Positions 1 through 8,475 of a stretch of DNA of 64,000 nt are shown here, piece by piece; the stretch's first letter is position 1, and each line of letters begins with the position of its first letter. Source of the DNA: Arthrobacter alpinus. Lineage in GTDB: Bacteria; Actinomycetota; Actinomycetes; Actinomycetales; Micrococcaceae. The position numbers and the translations under genes are program-made. The stretch is taken from contig NZ_FNTV01000001.1 in the NCBI RefSeq assembly GCF_900105965.1, forward strand, positions 4,030,001 through 4,094,000, read 5' to 3'. Below the pieces are notes generated by a model. That model was not told the DNA's origin. It did not search any database and saw only the letters and a list, made by a program, of their open reading frames with translations.

Positions 1-1099
1 GGGTGGCGCCGTCGGCCAGCAGCCAGGCTTCTAGATCGTCACGAGTGCTGCCGTCCGGCAGGGCATACCGCGAGGGATGGCGGACCACATCGTGGTTGGA
101 GAAAACCCACGTCGAGGATGCGCCGGATGCGGTAGCTTCGAATAGGCATTTTTCGGCGATGGAACGGAACTCCACGGCAGAAAATGGCGCCTGCAGCAGG
201 TCAAAGTTGAACGCCTGACCAAGCTCGGTGGGGCGCGCATACTTCAAACGGCGGTCGGTGAACGGAACCCAGGCCTCGGCCACGGCAGCCTTGGGCGGGT
301 TGTATTCATTCAGTACCGAACGCCAGCCCTCGAAGATCTCGTGCACAGCGTCACGGTCAAAGAGTGGATCGGTGCCGTCGTCAACAAGGATTTCCAGAAC
401 CGGTTTGGACCGCAGAGGCAGCGACATATCCTTGACCAGGGCGTGCGCCACATCGATGCGGAAACCGTCCACGCCGCGATCGGACCAGAAACGCAAGGTG
501 GTGTGGAAGTCCTCGCGAACCTCGGGGTGGTCCCAGTTGAAATCAGGCTGTTCCGTGGCGAAAAGGTGCAGGTACCACTGCCCCAAGGAACCAGCCCGAG
601 GCCCGGCCTGCTCAACCACCCGGGTCCAAGCACCTCCGCCAAAGTGGGAAGGCCAATCCGACGGCGGCAGCTCGCCGTCGTCCCCCAGCCCATCAAGGAA
701 GTGGTACCTGGCACGCTCGGGAGATCCGGGAGCCGCGGCCAACGCTGCCTTGAACCACTCGTGCTGGTTCGAGCTGTGGTTCGGCACCACATCCACGATC
801 ACGCGAGTATCCGCGGCGTGGGCGGCGGCCACCATGGCATCGAAATCATCCAAGGATCCGAGCCGGGGATCAACGTTGCGGTAATCGTCAACGTCGTAAC
901 CGCCGTCGGCCAGTGCCGAAGGGTAGAACGGGCTGAGCCAGATCGCGTCGATCCCGAGAGCTGAAAGGTAGGCCATGCGGGAGGTGATACCGGGCAGATC
1001 GCCCATGCCATCGCCGTTGGAATCGGCGAAACTGCGCGGGTAGATCTGGTACACGGCGGCTTGGCGCCACCAGAGAGAATCGGAAGGGGACACAGGCAT
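1..1099 (-). CDS. GH13 alpha-glucosidase (partial, 3' end outside window)
   Basis: Glycoside hydrolase family 13 enzyme, probably a cytoplasmic alpha-glucosidase of the oligo-1,6-glucosidase type that splits the glucose-containing products of the imported oligosaccharide. About 366 residues are present and the C-terminus lies beyond base 1. All family landmarks are visible: the N-terminal VYQIYPRSF, DVVPNH, the nucleophile in GFRIDVAH (D216), the acid/base in AEAW (E275) and the transition-state Asp in SNHD (D337). The ATG at 1099 shares one base with the upstream permease stop (TAATG), so translation is probably coupled. It is the last visible gene of the alpha-galactoside operon. Exact substrate (sucrose, isomaltose or others) cannot be read from the sequence. 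Confidence 0.93.
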   Translation of the reverse strand, partial: MPVSPSDSLWWRQAAVYQIYPRSFADSNGDGMGDLPGITSRMAYLSALGIDAIWLSPFYPSALADGGYDVDDYRNVDPRLGSLDDFDAMVAAAHAADTRVIVDVVPNHSSNQHEWFKAALAAAPGSPERARYHFLDGLGDDGELPPSDWPSHFGGGAWTRVVEQAGPRAGSLGQWYLHLFATEQPDFNWDHPEVREDFHTTLRFWSDRGVDGFRIDVAHALVKDMSLPLRSKPVLEILVDDGTDPLFDRDAVHEIFEGWRSVLNEYNPPKAAVAEAWVPFTDRRLKYARPTELGQAFNFDLLQAPFSAVEFRSIAEKCLFEATASGASSTWVFSNHDVVRHPSRYALPDGSTRDDLEAWLLADGAT

Positions 1100-1977
1100 T
1101 ATTTGATGGATCCTCTCATGACGCCGGAGATAACCCAGCGCTGGGCGAATAGGTAAACCAAGAGTAGCGGTGCCATGGCCATCAAGTACGAGGCAAAGGC
1201 AGTTGTGTAATCGGTATTGAACTGGCCCTGGAAAACGTACTGGACCAGGGGCAGGGTGCGCGTGTTGGGATCGGAGAGGATCACCAGTGGCAGCAGGAAG
1301 TCGTTCCAGGCCCACAAGCAGGTCAGGATGCCCACAGTGGCGTTGATGGGTGTCAGGATCGGGAAGATGACCTTGCGGAACGTGGTCCACACGCTGGCGC
1401 CGTCCATGATGGCGGCCTCCTCCAGCTCGGCCGGGATGGACTTGATGAATGCCGTGTAAACAAAAACGTTGAAGCTCAGCCCGTAGACCGTGTACAGCAG
1501 GAACAGGCCCACGGGATTGTCCAGGCCCAGCACAGCCATTTCCTTGGTCACCGGCAGCATGATGATGGGGAAGGGCACAAACAAGGCAGCAATGAAGAAG
1601 TAGTACAGCGCCTTGAAGAACGGGCGGTGCATGTTCCGGGCAATGGCGTAGGCCACCAGGGAGTTGGTCAGGATGGTCAGGATGACCGCCACCACAGTGA
1701 CAATGCCGGAGATCAGCAGGGCATTGGGGAAGTTGGTCAGCTTCCATGCGTTGGAGAAATTCTCCAGGTGGACGCTGGTGGGCAGGGCCAGGCCGTTGCC
1801 GCCGAGCTGATCGGAAGATTTCAACGCCGTGACAATAGTGAAGTACAGCGGAATCAACACGGTCAGGGACAGCACGGCCACGAGCAGCGTTACCGGAATG
1901 TTGACGGAGGAACGACGCCGGGGCTTGGCAGGGACGCCCGCGCCCAGTCCTGTGGGGCTTGAGTTGAGAGTGCTCAT
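1099..1977 (-). CDS. Carbohydrate ABC transporter permease (MalG type)
   Basis: Inner-membrane permease of a CUT1-type sugar importer, 292 residues with six predicted membrane helices after a basic N-terminus. The EAA loop that docks the ATPase is visible as EEAAIMDGASVWTTFRKV at about residues 184-202. It overlaps the MalF-like permease by four bases (ATGA) and the GH13 gene by one. Together with the binding protein and alpha-galactosidase it probably imports raffinose or melibiose-type alpha-galactosides; the substrate is inferred from the neighbouring hydrolases only. No ATP-binding subunit is encoded beside it. Confidence 0.92.
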   Translation of the reverse strand: MSTLNSSPTGLGAGVPAKPRRRSSVNIPVTLLVAVLSLTVLIPLYFTIVTALKSSDQLGGNGLALPTSVHLENFSNAWKLTNFPNALLISGIVTVVAVILTILTNSLVAYAIARNMHRPFFKALYYFFIAALFVPFPIIMLPVTKEMAVLGLDNPVGLFLLYTVYGLSFNVFVYTAFIKSIPAELEEAAIMDGASVWTTFRKVIFPILTPINATVGILTCLWAWNDFLLPLVILSDPNTRTLPLVQYVFQGQFNTDYTTAFASYLMAMAPLLLVYLFAQRWVISGVMRGSIK

Positions 1978-2903
1978 GAGAAGTCAGCCTCCTTGCGCGA
2001 GAGAACGCGCAGCTGCAGTAGTGACAGGACCACGATGACGACCAGATACACCACGGAGTTGGCCATTTGATAGCCGTATTCCCCGCCTTGGAAGCCGCCG
2101 CGGTAGATGACCATGGACACTGATTCGGTGGATGTGCCGGGACCGCCGTTGGTCAGGGCCACGATCTGGTCGAAGGCCTGCAACAGGCCCTTCAAGGCAA
2201 GCACCATGTTGATGGTGAAGAAGCCGGAGATGAGCGGGAAGGTGATGGACCAGAACTGGCGCCAGGGTGAGGCGCCGTCAAGACTGGCGGCCTCGTAGAG
2301 CTCGCCAGGGACGGTCTGCAGCCCGGCCAGGTAGATGATGACGCTGAACGCGATGGACTGCCAAGCCGTCACGCCCACAATGCCCAGCCACGCCAGATCG
2401 GGGTTGGCCAGAATGGAGGTCGAGAGCCATTCGATGCCCAGAGCCTGGCCAATCAACGGCAGGTTGTTTGAGAGCAGGTAGTTGAAAACGTAACCAACAA
2501 TCAAGACCGAGAGGATGTTGGGGATGAAGAAGATCCCGCGGAACGCCGTCTGGTACTTAATCTTGGAATTGAGCAGAATGGCAATGAACAATGCGCCAAC
2601 GTTGACCACAATGGTGGTGGTGACGGCAAAGAGGAATGTGAAGCCATAAGAGGCAAGGATCCGGTCATCCTTGAACAGGTTCACGTAGTTGGAGATTCCA
2701 ACGAAGTCCCATTCGCCGTAGCCGGCGTAGTTGGTGAAACTATAGAACATGCCGGTCAGGGTGGGGACAGTGTGCAAAATGACGAACAGCACGAGTGCCG
2801 GAATGACCATCCAGTAAAACGTCTTGCTGATGCGTGATGGCCGACGGCGTTGGAGGCCGGCGGTGGTGCGGGGCTTCAATGCCTTGGCCGCAGTGGTGGT
2901 CAT
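1974..2903 (-). CDS. Carbohydrate ABC transporter permease (MalF type)
   Basis: Membrane partner of the MalG-like protein, 309 residues, with a first helix after the basic stretch RRRPSRISKTFYW and an EAA loop reading YEAASLDGASPWRQFW. It starts three bases after the binding-protein stop and overlaps the next permease by ATGA, so the genes form one operon. Family role: half of the translocation channel of a binding-protein-dependent sugar importer. The substrate is inferred from context to be an alpha-galactoside. Confidence 0.92.
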   Translation of the reverse strand: MTTTAAKALKPRTTAGLQRRRPSRISKTFYWMVIPALVLFVILHTVPTLTGMFYSFTNYAGYGEWDFVGISNYVNLFKDDRILASYGFTFLFAVTTTIVVNVGALFIAILLNSKIKYQTAFRGIFFIPNILSVLIVGYVFNYLLSNNLPLIGQALGIEWLSTSILANPDLAWLGIVGVTAWQSIAFSVIIYLAGLQTVPGELYEAASLDGASPWRQFWSITFPLISGFFTINMVLALKGLLQAFDQIVALTNGGPGTSTESVSMVIYRGGFQGGEYGYQMANSVVYLVVIVVLSLLQLRVLSRKEADFS

Positions 2904-2906
2904 GAT

Positions 2907-4217
2907 CTAGTCCCCTTTCTTGGTAATGGTGCGGGCTGCAACCTTTTCAAATTCATGATCCATGCGGCTCAGGAATTCGGGTTGCTTGCGGTCAAGGATG
3001 TACTGCTGCAATAGCGGTGCTAGCGGAATGCTTGGCGGGACGTGGTGATCGAAGTAGCCAATGACCTTGCCCTCCGCGAAGAGTCCCTGCATGCCGGCCA
3101 GCGCCGGATCCGTGCTTGGGGCGGCGTCGGTGACGGGCGTCAGTGAGGACTGGGCTGCCGAGTAGTAATCCAGGACCTTCGGGGTCATGAGGTATTCAAC
3201 AAACTTTTTGGCTTCGACGGGGTGTTTGGTGTCCTTGCCGATGGCCAGGGTTACGTCCACGCCGGAGACCAGGGTGTTCTTGGCCGGATCATTGGTGGTG
3301 GGGTACGGGAAGGAGGCGATCTTCGCGTCGGGGTTCGATGCGCGGATGGCCGGGATGGCGAAGCTGCCCTGCAGGTACATGGCAGATTTTCCGGCACCGA
3401 ATGCAGCGTTGCCGTCGTTGTAACCAGCGGCCTCAGCGCCCGGTTGGGCGTAACTGAAGAGTTTAGCCAATTTGGTGGCGGCCTCGGTGCCGTCCTTTTC
3501 AAAACTGTACTTGCCGCTCTCCGGCGTCCATCCTGGCGAGCGAATGTCGTCGAAGAGATCGGCGGGCATCAAGTTTCCTGACAAATTCACATAGGAGGGC
3601 AGCGCCGTCCAAGCGTCTTTCAGGGTGATGAAGAATGGGTTGACGCCGTTGGCCTTAAACGTGTCGGCCGCGGCGATGAATTCATCCCATGTGGTGGGAA
3701 CAGCCACGCCGTATTTGGCGAAGATCTCCGGGTTGTACAGGACACCGCTGGCGTTGTTGGCGAAAGGCAGGCCGTTCGTCTCGTTGCCATGGCAGGTCCC
3801 TAGTCCGTTCAGGATGTCTTGAACGGGAGAGTTGACGCGTGCCGCGGCGGGTAGTTCCGAGAGATCCGCGAAGACACACGCCTTGGCGAGGTCCCCAAAG
3901 TTGCCGTTGCCGTTCAGGGTCAACACATCTGGCGTTTTGTCCTTGACAAGCAGCGTGCGGATGGCCGTATCCGGATCGGGAACGTTGTTGACGACGACGT
4001 CGATGTTGGGGTTTGCCGCCTCAAAATCGTCCACGATCTTGGTGAACTGGGCTACGGCTTCGGGTTTGAACTGGAAGAAATCCAGTTTGACTCGGCCGTC
4101 GCCGGCGCCGGAGCAACCGGTCAGTCCTAGGGCCAAGGCAAGAACGACGGCGGCACTTGCCACCGCTGTGACAGGCGTTTTTGGGCGCGCTGCAGCTAAG
4201 CGTTGTATTGCTTTCAT
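2907..4217 (-). CDS. Extracellular sugar-binding lipoprotein
   Basis: Family 1 solute-binding protein of the ABC importer, 436 residues. The N-terminus is a type II signal peptide: basic KAIQRLAAARPK, a hydrophobic core and the lipobox LTGC at about residue 35, so the mature protein is anchored to the outer face of the membrane. An AAGGAG ribosome site lies six bases upstream of the ATG. The gene follows the alpha-galactosidase stop by only nine bases. It captures the sugar outside the cell and delivers it to the two permeases. Confidence 0.92.
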   Translation of the reverse strand: MKAIQRLAAARPKTPVTAVASAAVVLALALGLTGCSGAGDGRVKLDFFQFKPEAVAQFTKIVDDFEAANPNIDVVVNNVPDPDTAIRTLLVKDKTPDVLTLNGNGNFGDLAKACVFADLSELPAAARVNSPVQDILNGLGTCHGNETNGLPFANNASGVLYNPEIFAKYGVAVPTTWDEFIAAADTFKANGVNPFFITLKDAWTALPSYVNLSGNLMPADLFDDIRSPGWTPESGKYSFEKDGTEAATKLAKLFSYAQPGAEAAGYNDGNAAFGAGKSAMYLQGSFAIPAIRASNPDAKIASFPYPTTNDPAKNTLVSGVDVTLAIGKDTKHPVEAKKFVEYLMTPKVLDYYSAAQSSLTPVTDAAPSTDPALAGMQGLFAEGKVIGYFDHHVPPSIPLAPLLQQYILDRKQPEFLSRMDHEFEKVAARTITKKGD

Positions 4218-4226
4218 GCGAACTCC

Positions 4227-6392
4227 TTAGATGGCCCGGGCAGAGTCAGCATCGACCCTGGTGAGCATGATGAGCACGGATTGCTCTGGGAAGAGTACGG
4301 GGGATTGGATGCCTGCGGAGCCCAAGACTGCGCCCGGAAGAACTGTCTCGTGCAGGGGCCAAGCGAGAGGGGACTGCCCATTTCCCACCTGCTCATCGAG
4401 CGGCTGGGACAGGGAGACGCGGTAGCGGGCCTCGGCGGCAAGCCCGGGCAGAGTGACCCTGCCCGAGGGGTACGTAGTGGAGACGCTGCGCTGGGTCAGC
4501 GCATAGACGGCGCGCCCGCCGTCGCCGGCGACAACACCACGCAAATCCATGGCAGGGTCCGGCAGGTCTGCGTGAACGCTGGTTCCTGTGTGGAACAGCT
4601 CACGGTTGTCCTTGTGGAACTGCACCCAGCTGGCAAGTTCAGTGCTTTGTCCGTCGCTGATATTGGCGATGTTCCACTCAATGCCGAAGTGGCCAAAGAT
4701 GGCGGTGCGGGCCATGAAGCCCAGGCTGTGCTGGCGGCCGGTTGAGTGCGACTTTGGTCCGCCAATGTGGGCTCCCATGAGTTCATAGGGCACCAGCAAT
4801 GAGGTGTTGGCCTGGTTGTCCAGACGTTCAAGGGGATCGATGCAATCGCTGGTCCAGATCCGGTCCGTGTAGTCCAGAATACTCAGATCCACGCGGGCGC
4901 CGCCGGAAGCGCAGCTTTCAATTTCCAGCTCAGGGTGGCGGGTCTTCAGCTCGGCCAGGAGTTTATAGAGGGCCAGCGTTGACTCGCGCACGCCGGCGTT
5001 GCCGCTGCGGGGATCTGAGGCGTCGAGTAGATCGCGGTTATGGTCCCACTTGATGTAGCTGATGGGGTACTCGGTGAGGAGCGTGTCAATACGGGTCAAC
5101 AGGTATGCGAAGCAGTCCGGGTGGGCCAGATTCAGAACTTGTTGTTGGCGTGCGGAGACAGGCCAGCGACCGGGGGTGTGCAAGATCCAATCAGGGTGGT
5201 TGCGGGCCAGCTCGCTGTCTGGGTTGACCATCTCGGGTTCAAACCAGAGCCCAAATTCCATCCCCAGCCCGTTGACGTGATCAATAATGGGACTCAGGCC
5301 ATCGGCCCACACGGCGGCGTCAACAAACCAGTCGCCCAGGCCTGCGGTGTCGTCGCGGCGGCCCAGGAACCAGCCGTCGTCGAGCACAAAGCGTTCCACA
5401 CCAACAGCTGCTGCCTTGTCGGCGAGATTCTTCAGCGTGGTGAGGTCATGGTCGAAGTACACGGCCTCCCACGTGTTGAGTGTGACCGGACGGGGGCGGC
5501 TGGGGTGCGCCGGGCGCGCTCGCAAGTCCTGATGGAATCGTGCCGAAAGCTGGTCAAGCCCGTGGCCCCATGATCCCAGAGACCATGGTGTGGTGTGGGA
5601 TTCCCCGGGCTCGAGCACCACTTCACCGGGCAGCAACAGTTCGCCTGCGGTGAGGAAGCTGTCGCTGGTAATGGTTCGTTCGGCGGTGAGCCGGTGGTTG
5701 CCGCTCCACGCCGTGTGGACGCCATGGACCAACCCTGTGCGGTAACCAAAGCTGTCCGATCCGGCCAGCATCAGAAGCGAGGCATCCGCGCCGGGCCGTC
5801 CGCGGCGACTTTCGCGCACGTGGGCCCCAACGGTCAAGGGCCTGCGCTGCGCCGTACGTTCCTTCAAATGACGTCCGGTTGAATCCTGGACTGTTGTAGC
5901 CGTGGTGGGCAGCGGGAAAACAGTGGTGAGGTGGTGGATCTGGTAAGCAGTGGTGGCCGTATTGGTCAGGGTGTGGCGCTGCTTCAGGACACCGGCACCG
6001 GTAAGCAACAATTCCGTGATGAGCCGAAGCCCGCCCTCAGCGTCTTCAGAGACGATTGTGGCCGATTCGGTATCGGAGAGTGCCGAGGTCGTGCACAGTG
6101 CGCTGGACCAGGCTCCAACTGCTCTCTGCCCGCTGAGTGCGGGGGATCCCTGCCAGCCGAAGGTCTCTTGCGGCAGGAGACTTAGACGCGCCGGAAAGTC
6201 AATGCCGCCGGATACGCGTTGCGGCCGGGCTGCCAGGGCCAAGGATTCCAGCTCTGCATCTGAAAGAACGCCGGTGGGGGTGCCCCAATGAACGATGGTG
6301 GGGGTGCCAGCGGTAGTCAGGTCCACAATGACCGAGGTGCCGCCACGATGCAATTGCAACTGTGCGGGAAGTAAAGGGAGTGTTGTGCTCAT
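4227..6392 (-). CDS. Alpha-galactosidase, GH36
   Basis: Cytoplasmic enzyme removing terminal alpha-galactose from melibiose, raffinose and similar sugars; 721 residues, usual length for bacterial GH36. The nucleophile lies in YIKWDHNRD (D450) and the acid/base in WTSDCIDP (D516); DDGWF and the FGLWFEPEMVNPDS segment are also typical. It is the first gene of a five-gene minus-strand operon. There is no Shine-Dalgarno sequence before the ATG; a TTGACA / TAAAAC promoter places transcription start at the ATG, so the mRNA is probably leaderless. Control by the divergent ROK protein is inferred. Confidence 0.95.
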   Translation of the reverse strand: MSTTLPLLPAQLQLHRGGTSVIVDLTTAGTPTIVHWGTPTGVLSDAELESLALAARPQRVSGGIDFPARLSLLPQETFGWQGSPALSGQRAVGAWSSALCTTSALSDTESATIVSEDAEGGLRLITELLLTGAGVLKQRHTLTNTATTAYQIHHLTTVFPLPTTATTVQDSTGRHLKERTAQRRPLTVGAHVRESRRGRPGADASLLMLAGSDSFGYRTGLVHGVHTAWSGNHRLTAERTITSDSFLTAGELLLPGEVVLEPGESHTTPWSLGSWGHGLDQLSARFHQDLRARPAHPSRPRPVTLNTWEAVYFDHDLTTLKNLADKAAAVGVERFVLDDGWFLGRRDDTAGLGDWFVDAAVWADGLSPIIDHVNGLGMEFGLWFEPEMVNPDSELARNHPDWILHTPGRWPVSARQQQVLNLAHPDCFAYLLTRIDTLLTEYPISYIKWDHNRDLLDASDPRSGNAGVRESTLALYKLLAELKTRHPELEIESCASGGARVDLSILDYTDRIWTSDCIDPLERLDNQANTSLLVPYELMGAHIGGPKSHSTGRQHSLGFMARTAIFGHFGIEWNIANISDGQSTELASWVQFHKDNRELFHTGTSVHADLPDPAMDLRGVVAGDGGRAVYALTQRSVSTTYPSGRVTLPGLAAEARYRVSLSQPLDEQVGNGQSPLAWPLHETVLPGAVLGSAGIQSPVLFPEQSVLIMLTRVDADSARAI

Positions 6393-6398
6393 GTAATA

Positions 6399-6428
6399 GT
6401 TTTACAGCAACATTAATTCACGTGTCAA
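6399..6428 (-). promoter_or_regulatory. Promoter of the alpha-galactoside operon
   Basis: On the minus strand TTGACA (6428-6423), an 18-base spacer and TAAAAC (6404-6399). The expected start of transcription coincides with the ATG at 6392. Confidence 0.6.
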
Positions 6429-6446
6429 GGGTCACGCAAAGTCCCA

Positions 6447-6456
6447 AATTCGAATT
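6447..6456. promoter_or_regulatory. Possible ROK operator
   Basis: Perfect palindrome AATTCGAATT in the 116-base gap between the divergent alpha-galactosidase and ROK genes, upstream of both promoters. AT-rich palindromes are plausible ROK sites, but binding is inferred from position only. Confidence 0.35.
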
Positions 6457-6496
6457 ATTTTCTCTCAAATTGACTGGGATTATGTTCAAACTGCAA

Positions 6497-6502
6497 TAAA
6501 CT
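6497..6502 (+). promoter_or_regulatory. Leaderless-type -10 of the ROK regulator
   Basis: TAAACT six bases before the ATG at 6509. AGGAG lies only one base from this ATG, too close to act as a ribosome site. TTGACT at 6470-6475 is nearby but its spacing (21) is long. Confidence 0.35.
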
Positions 6503-6508
6503 AGGAGC

Positions 6509-7702
6509 ATGAAATCTATCTCTTCCCCGCCAGCCGTCTCCCCGCGGCCGGCACTCCATGCCGAGAAGCACCGAGGTCCTGCGGCGCTCGCAGATTCGGC
6601 ACTGGAGTTGGCACGGCTGGTGCTGGTGCACGGCCCGGTCTCCCGAGGGGAACTGGCCAAGGAACTCAAGCTGAGCGTGGCGAGCCTGACCAGGCTAAGT
6701 AAACCGTTGCTCGATGCCGGTCTCTTGGTTGAAGGGGAGCTCGTTGCCGATGGCACAGTTGGCCGACCCGTGCGGTTGCTCGACGTCCGCAGCGATAGTG
6801 CGTGGTTTGTGGGAGTAAAGGTTGGAGGTGACCTGCTGACAGCAGTATTGACGGACCTGAGAGCGACCATACTGGCCCAGGCAACCCTGCCCCTCGCGGA
6901 CACGTCAACCCACACCGTCGTGGAAGGTATTGCGCAGCTAACCGAACAGCTTGGTGCTCACAACGATGTGGTGGTGACAGGCGTTGGTGTCTCCTTGGGT
7001 GGACAAGTGCGTCCCAACGGAGTTGTCCATAGGGCGCCTTTCCTCGACTGGAACGACGTCCCGTTGGGCGCGTTGCTGGCAACGCGCCTTGAGCTTCCGG
7101 TTGTAGTGGATAACGATGTCACTGCACTCGTTGCGGCCGAGCAATGGTTCGGGGCAGGGCGCGAGGTGGCCGATTTTGCCGTCATCACAGTAGGTGCGGG
7201 AGTCGGCTACGGACTAGCCATTCGCAACCACGTCATCCGCACGGCAGATACCGGGTTGGGGCTGGGTGGACACTTTCCGCTGGACCCCACTGGACCCATG
7301 TGCATGGACGGGCACCGGGGCTGTTCCACTGCCATGTTGTCCATTCCCAGCATCTGCCTGCAGATATCCGTGGCACTGGGACGGCAGGTTAATTACGAGC
7401 AGGCGCTGGAACTTGCCGAGGAAGGCAATCGTGTTGCCGTCGCTGTCCTCGAGGCGGCAGCGAAAGCGCTTGGGGTGCTGATTGCCGCAGCAGCAAACCT
7501 GGCCATGGTTAACACGATTGTGCTAGGTGGCGAGGGCCTGGCTTTGTTTACCTCCAGGAAAGCCACTGTTGTGGCCGCGTTGGCGGCAGGGCGCGATCCT
7601 GAAGCGGAAGCTGTCACCCTGCGCGTTGCCTCGGACGATTTCACCGAGTGGGCGCGTGGCGCAGCTGCCGTAGCCATCCAAGCGCAGGCATTTATCCTTT
7701 AG
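6509..7702 (+). CDS. ROK-family transcriptional regulator
   Basis: Sugar-responsive repressor of the NagC/Mlc type, 397 residues. An N-terminal winged helix-turn-helix (about residues 30-90, containing VSRGELAKELKLSVASLTRLSKPL) precedes a ROK sugar-kinase-like domain. The ROK zinc motif, usually CxCGxxGC, appears as CMDGHRGC, so one cysteine and a glycine are altered and metal binding may be weakened. It is divergent from the alpha-galactoside operon and probably represses it in the absence of substrate. Autoregulation is possible because the two promoters share the 116-base gap. Confidence 0.9.
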   Translation: MKSISSPPAVSPRPALHAEKHRGPAALADSALELARLVLVHGPVSRGELAKELKLSVASLTRLSKPLLDAGLLVEGELVADGTVGRPVRLLDVRSDSAWFVGVKVGGDLLTAVLTDLRATILAQATLPLADTSTHTVVEGIAQLTEQLGAHNDVVVTGVGVSLGGQVRPNGVVHRAPFLDWNDVPLGALLATRLELPVVVDNDVTALVAAEQWFGAGREVADFAVITVGAGVGYGLAIRNHVIRTADTGLGLGGHFPLDPTGPMCMDGHRGCSTAMLSIPSICLQISVALGRQVNYEQALELAEEGNRVAVAVLEAAAKALGVLIAAAANLAMVNTIVLGGEGLALFTSRKATVVAALAAGRDPEAEAVTLRVASDDFTEWARGAAAVAIQAQAFIL

Positions 7703-7784
7703 CCCGCGGGTTCGGTACGGAATCTCTTCGAGCGAACGGACGCGCCATGGGTTAGCATGGCAGAAACGCGAGGAGGCGGCCACG

Positions 7785-8348
7785 ATGCCAAGGATTTCCA
7801 GCCTGAGAAGGTCGGCGCAAGCAGTGAGCTCCCGGCTTGCCGCCACGGTGCTTTTACTTTCAGTTGTGGCGGTGGTTGCCGGGTGCGCGCAGCAGCAGCC
7901 CGGTGGCGATGCCACCGGCACGCCGCCCGTGACTGCAACACCGCCTACGAGCATCCCGTCCAAAACCACAAGTCCGCCATCCAGCACGCCGTCTGCCACA
8001 GGCATCGACCTGACCATCACGTTGACGGAATCGCCAGAGGCTGCCCCCCGGACGTTCCGGCTAGTTGCTGACGGTTCGACTCCGGCGCCGGAGTCAACGT
8101 TGCCGGATTCCGCGGCCGCCCTGGATGCTGTGGAGCAGCACGGTGAGAAAATCTTCTTCGCGTTGCCCGATCCCAATCGCATCTGCACCCAGCAATACGG
8201 TGGGCCGCAGATCGCTGTGGTCACCGGTTCGTTCCATGGCCGCGAAGTGGAGGCCACCTTCAGCCGGACCGACGGCTGTGAAATTTCACGCTGGCAGGCG
8301 CTGGCACCCTTGTTCGGCGCTTTGTCAGGCGGAAGCGGGGCGGTCTAG
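7785..8348 (+). CDS. SSI-like serine-protease-inhibitor lipoprotein
   Basis: Secreted lipoprotein of 187 residues: basic start, hydrophobic core and lipobox VAGC at about residue 33, then a Thr/Pro/Ser-rich linker to about residue 70. The rest resembles Streptomyces subtilisin inhibitor: RICTQQYGGPQIAVVTGSF aligns with the reactive-site loop and strand of SSI, and SRTDGC with its disulfide partner. The second disulfide pair of classical SSI is missing, and the residue at the scissile position would be Gln. AGGAGG lies eight bases before the ATG. It converges with a subtilase gene and may protect the cell surface from that protease; family assignment rests on remembered motifs. Confidence 0.7.
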   Translation: MPRISSLRRSAQAVSSRLAATVLLLSVVAVVAGCAQQQPGGDATGTPPVTATPPTSIPSKTTSPPSSTPSATGIDLTITLTESPEAAPRTFRLVADGSTPAPESTLPDSAAALDAVEQHGEKIFFALPDPNRICTQQYGGPQIAVVTGSFHGREVEATFSRTDGCEISRWQALAPLFGALSGGSGAV

Positions 8349-8384
8349 CCTGCGAGAACCTCCCAGATCAAAGGCGATCCACAA

Positions 8385-8425
8385 ACGACATCGGCCATCC
8401 AGATTGACTGGATGGCCGACGTCGT
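8385..8425. terminator. Bidirectional hairpin between convergent genes
   Basis: An 18-base arm (8385-8402) and its complement (8408-8425), with one mismatch and an ATTGA loop. It lies between the inhibitor gene and the subtilase gene, which converge here. No long T-run follows on either side. Confidence 0.55.
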
Positions 8426-8475
8426 AGCGTGAAACGAAACGCGGGTCTAAGCTTCAGGTTCCTATGTTCCTGGCC

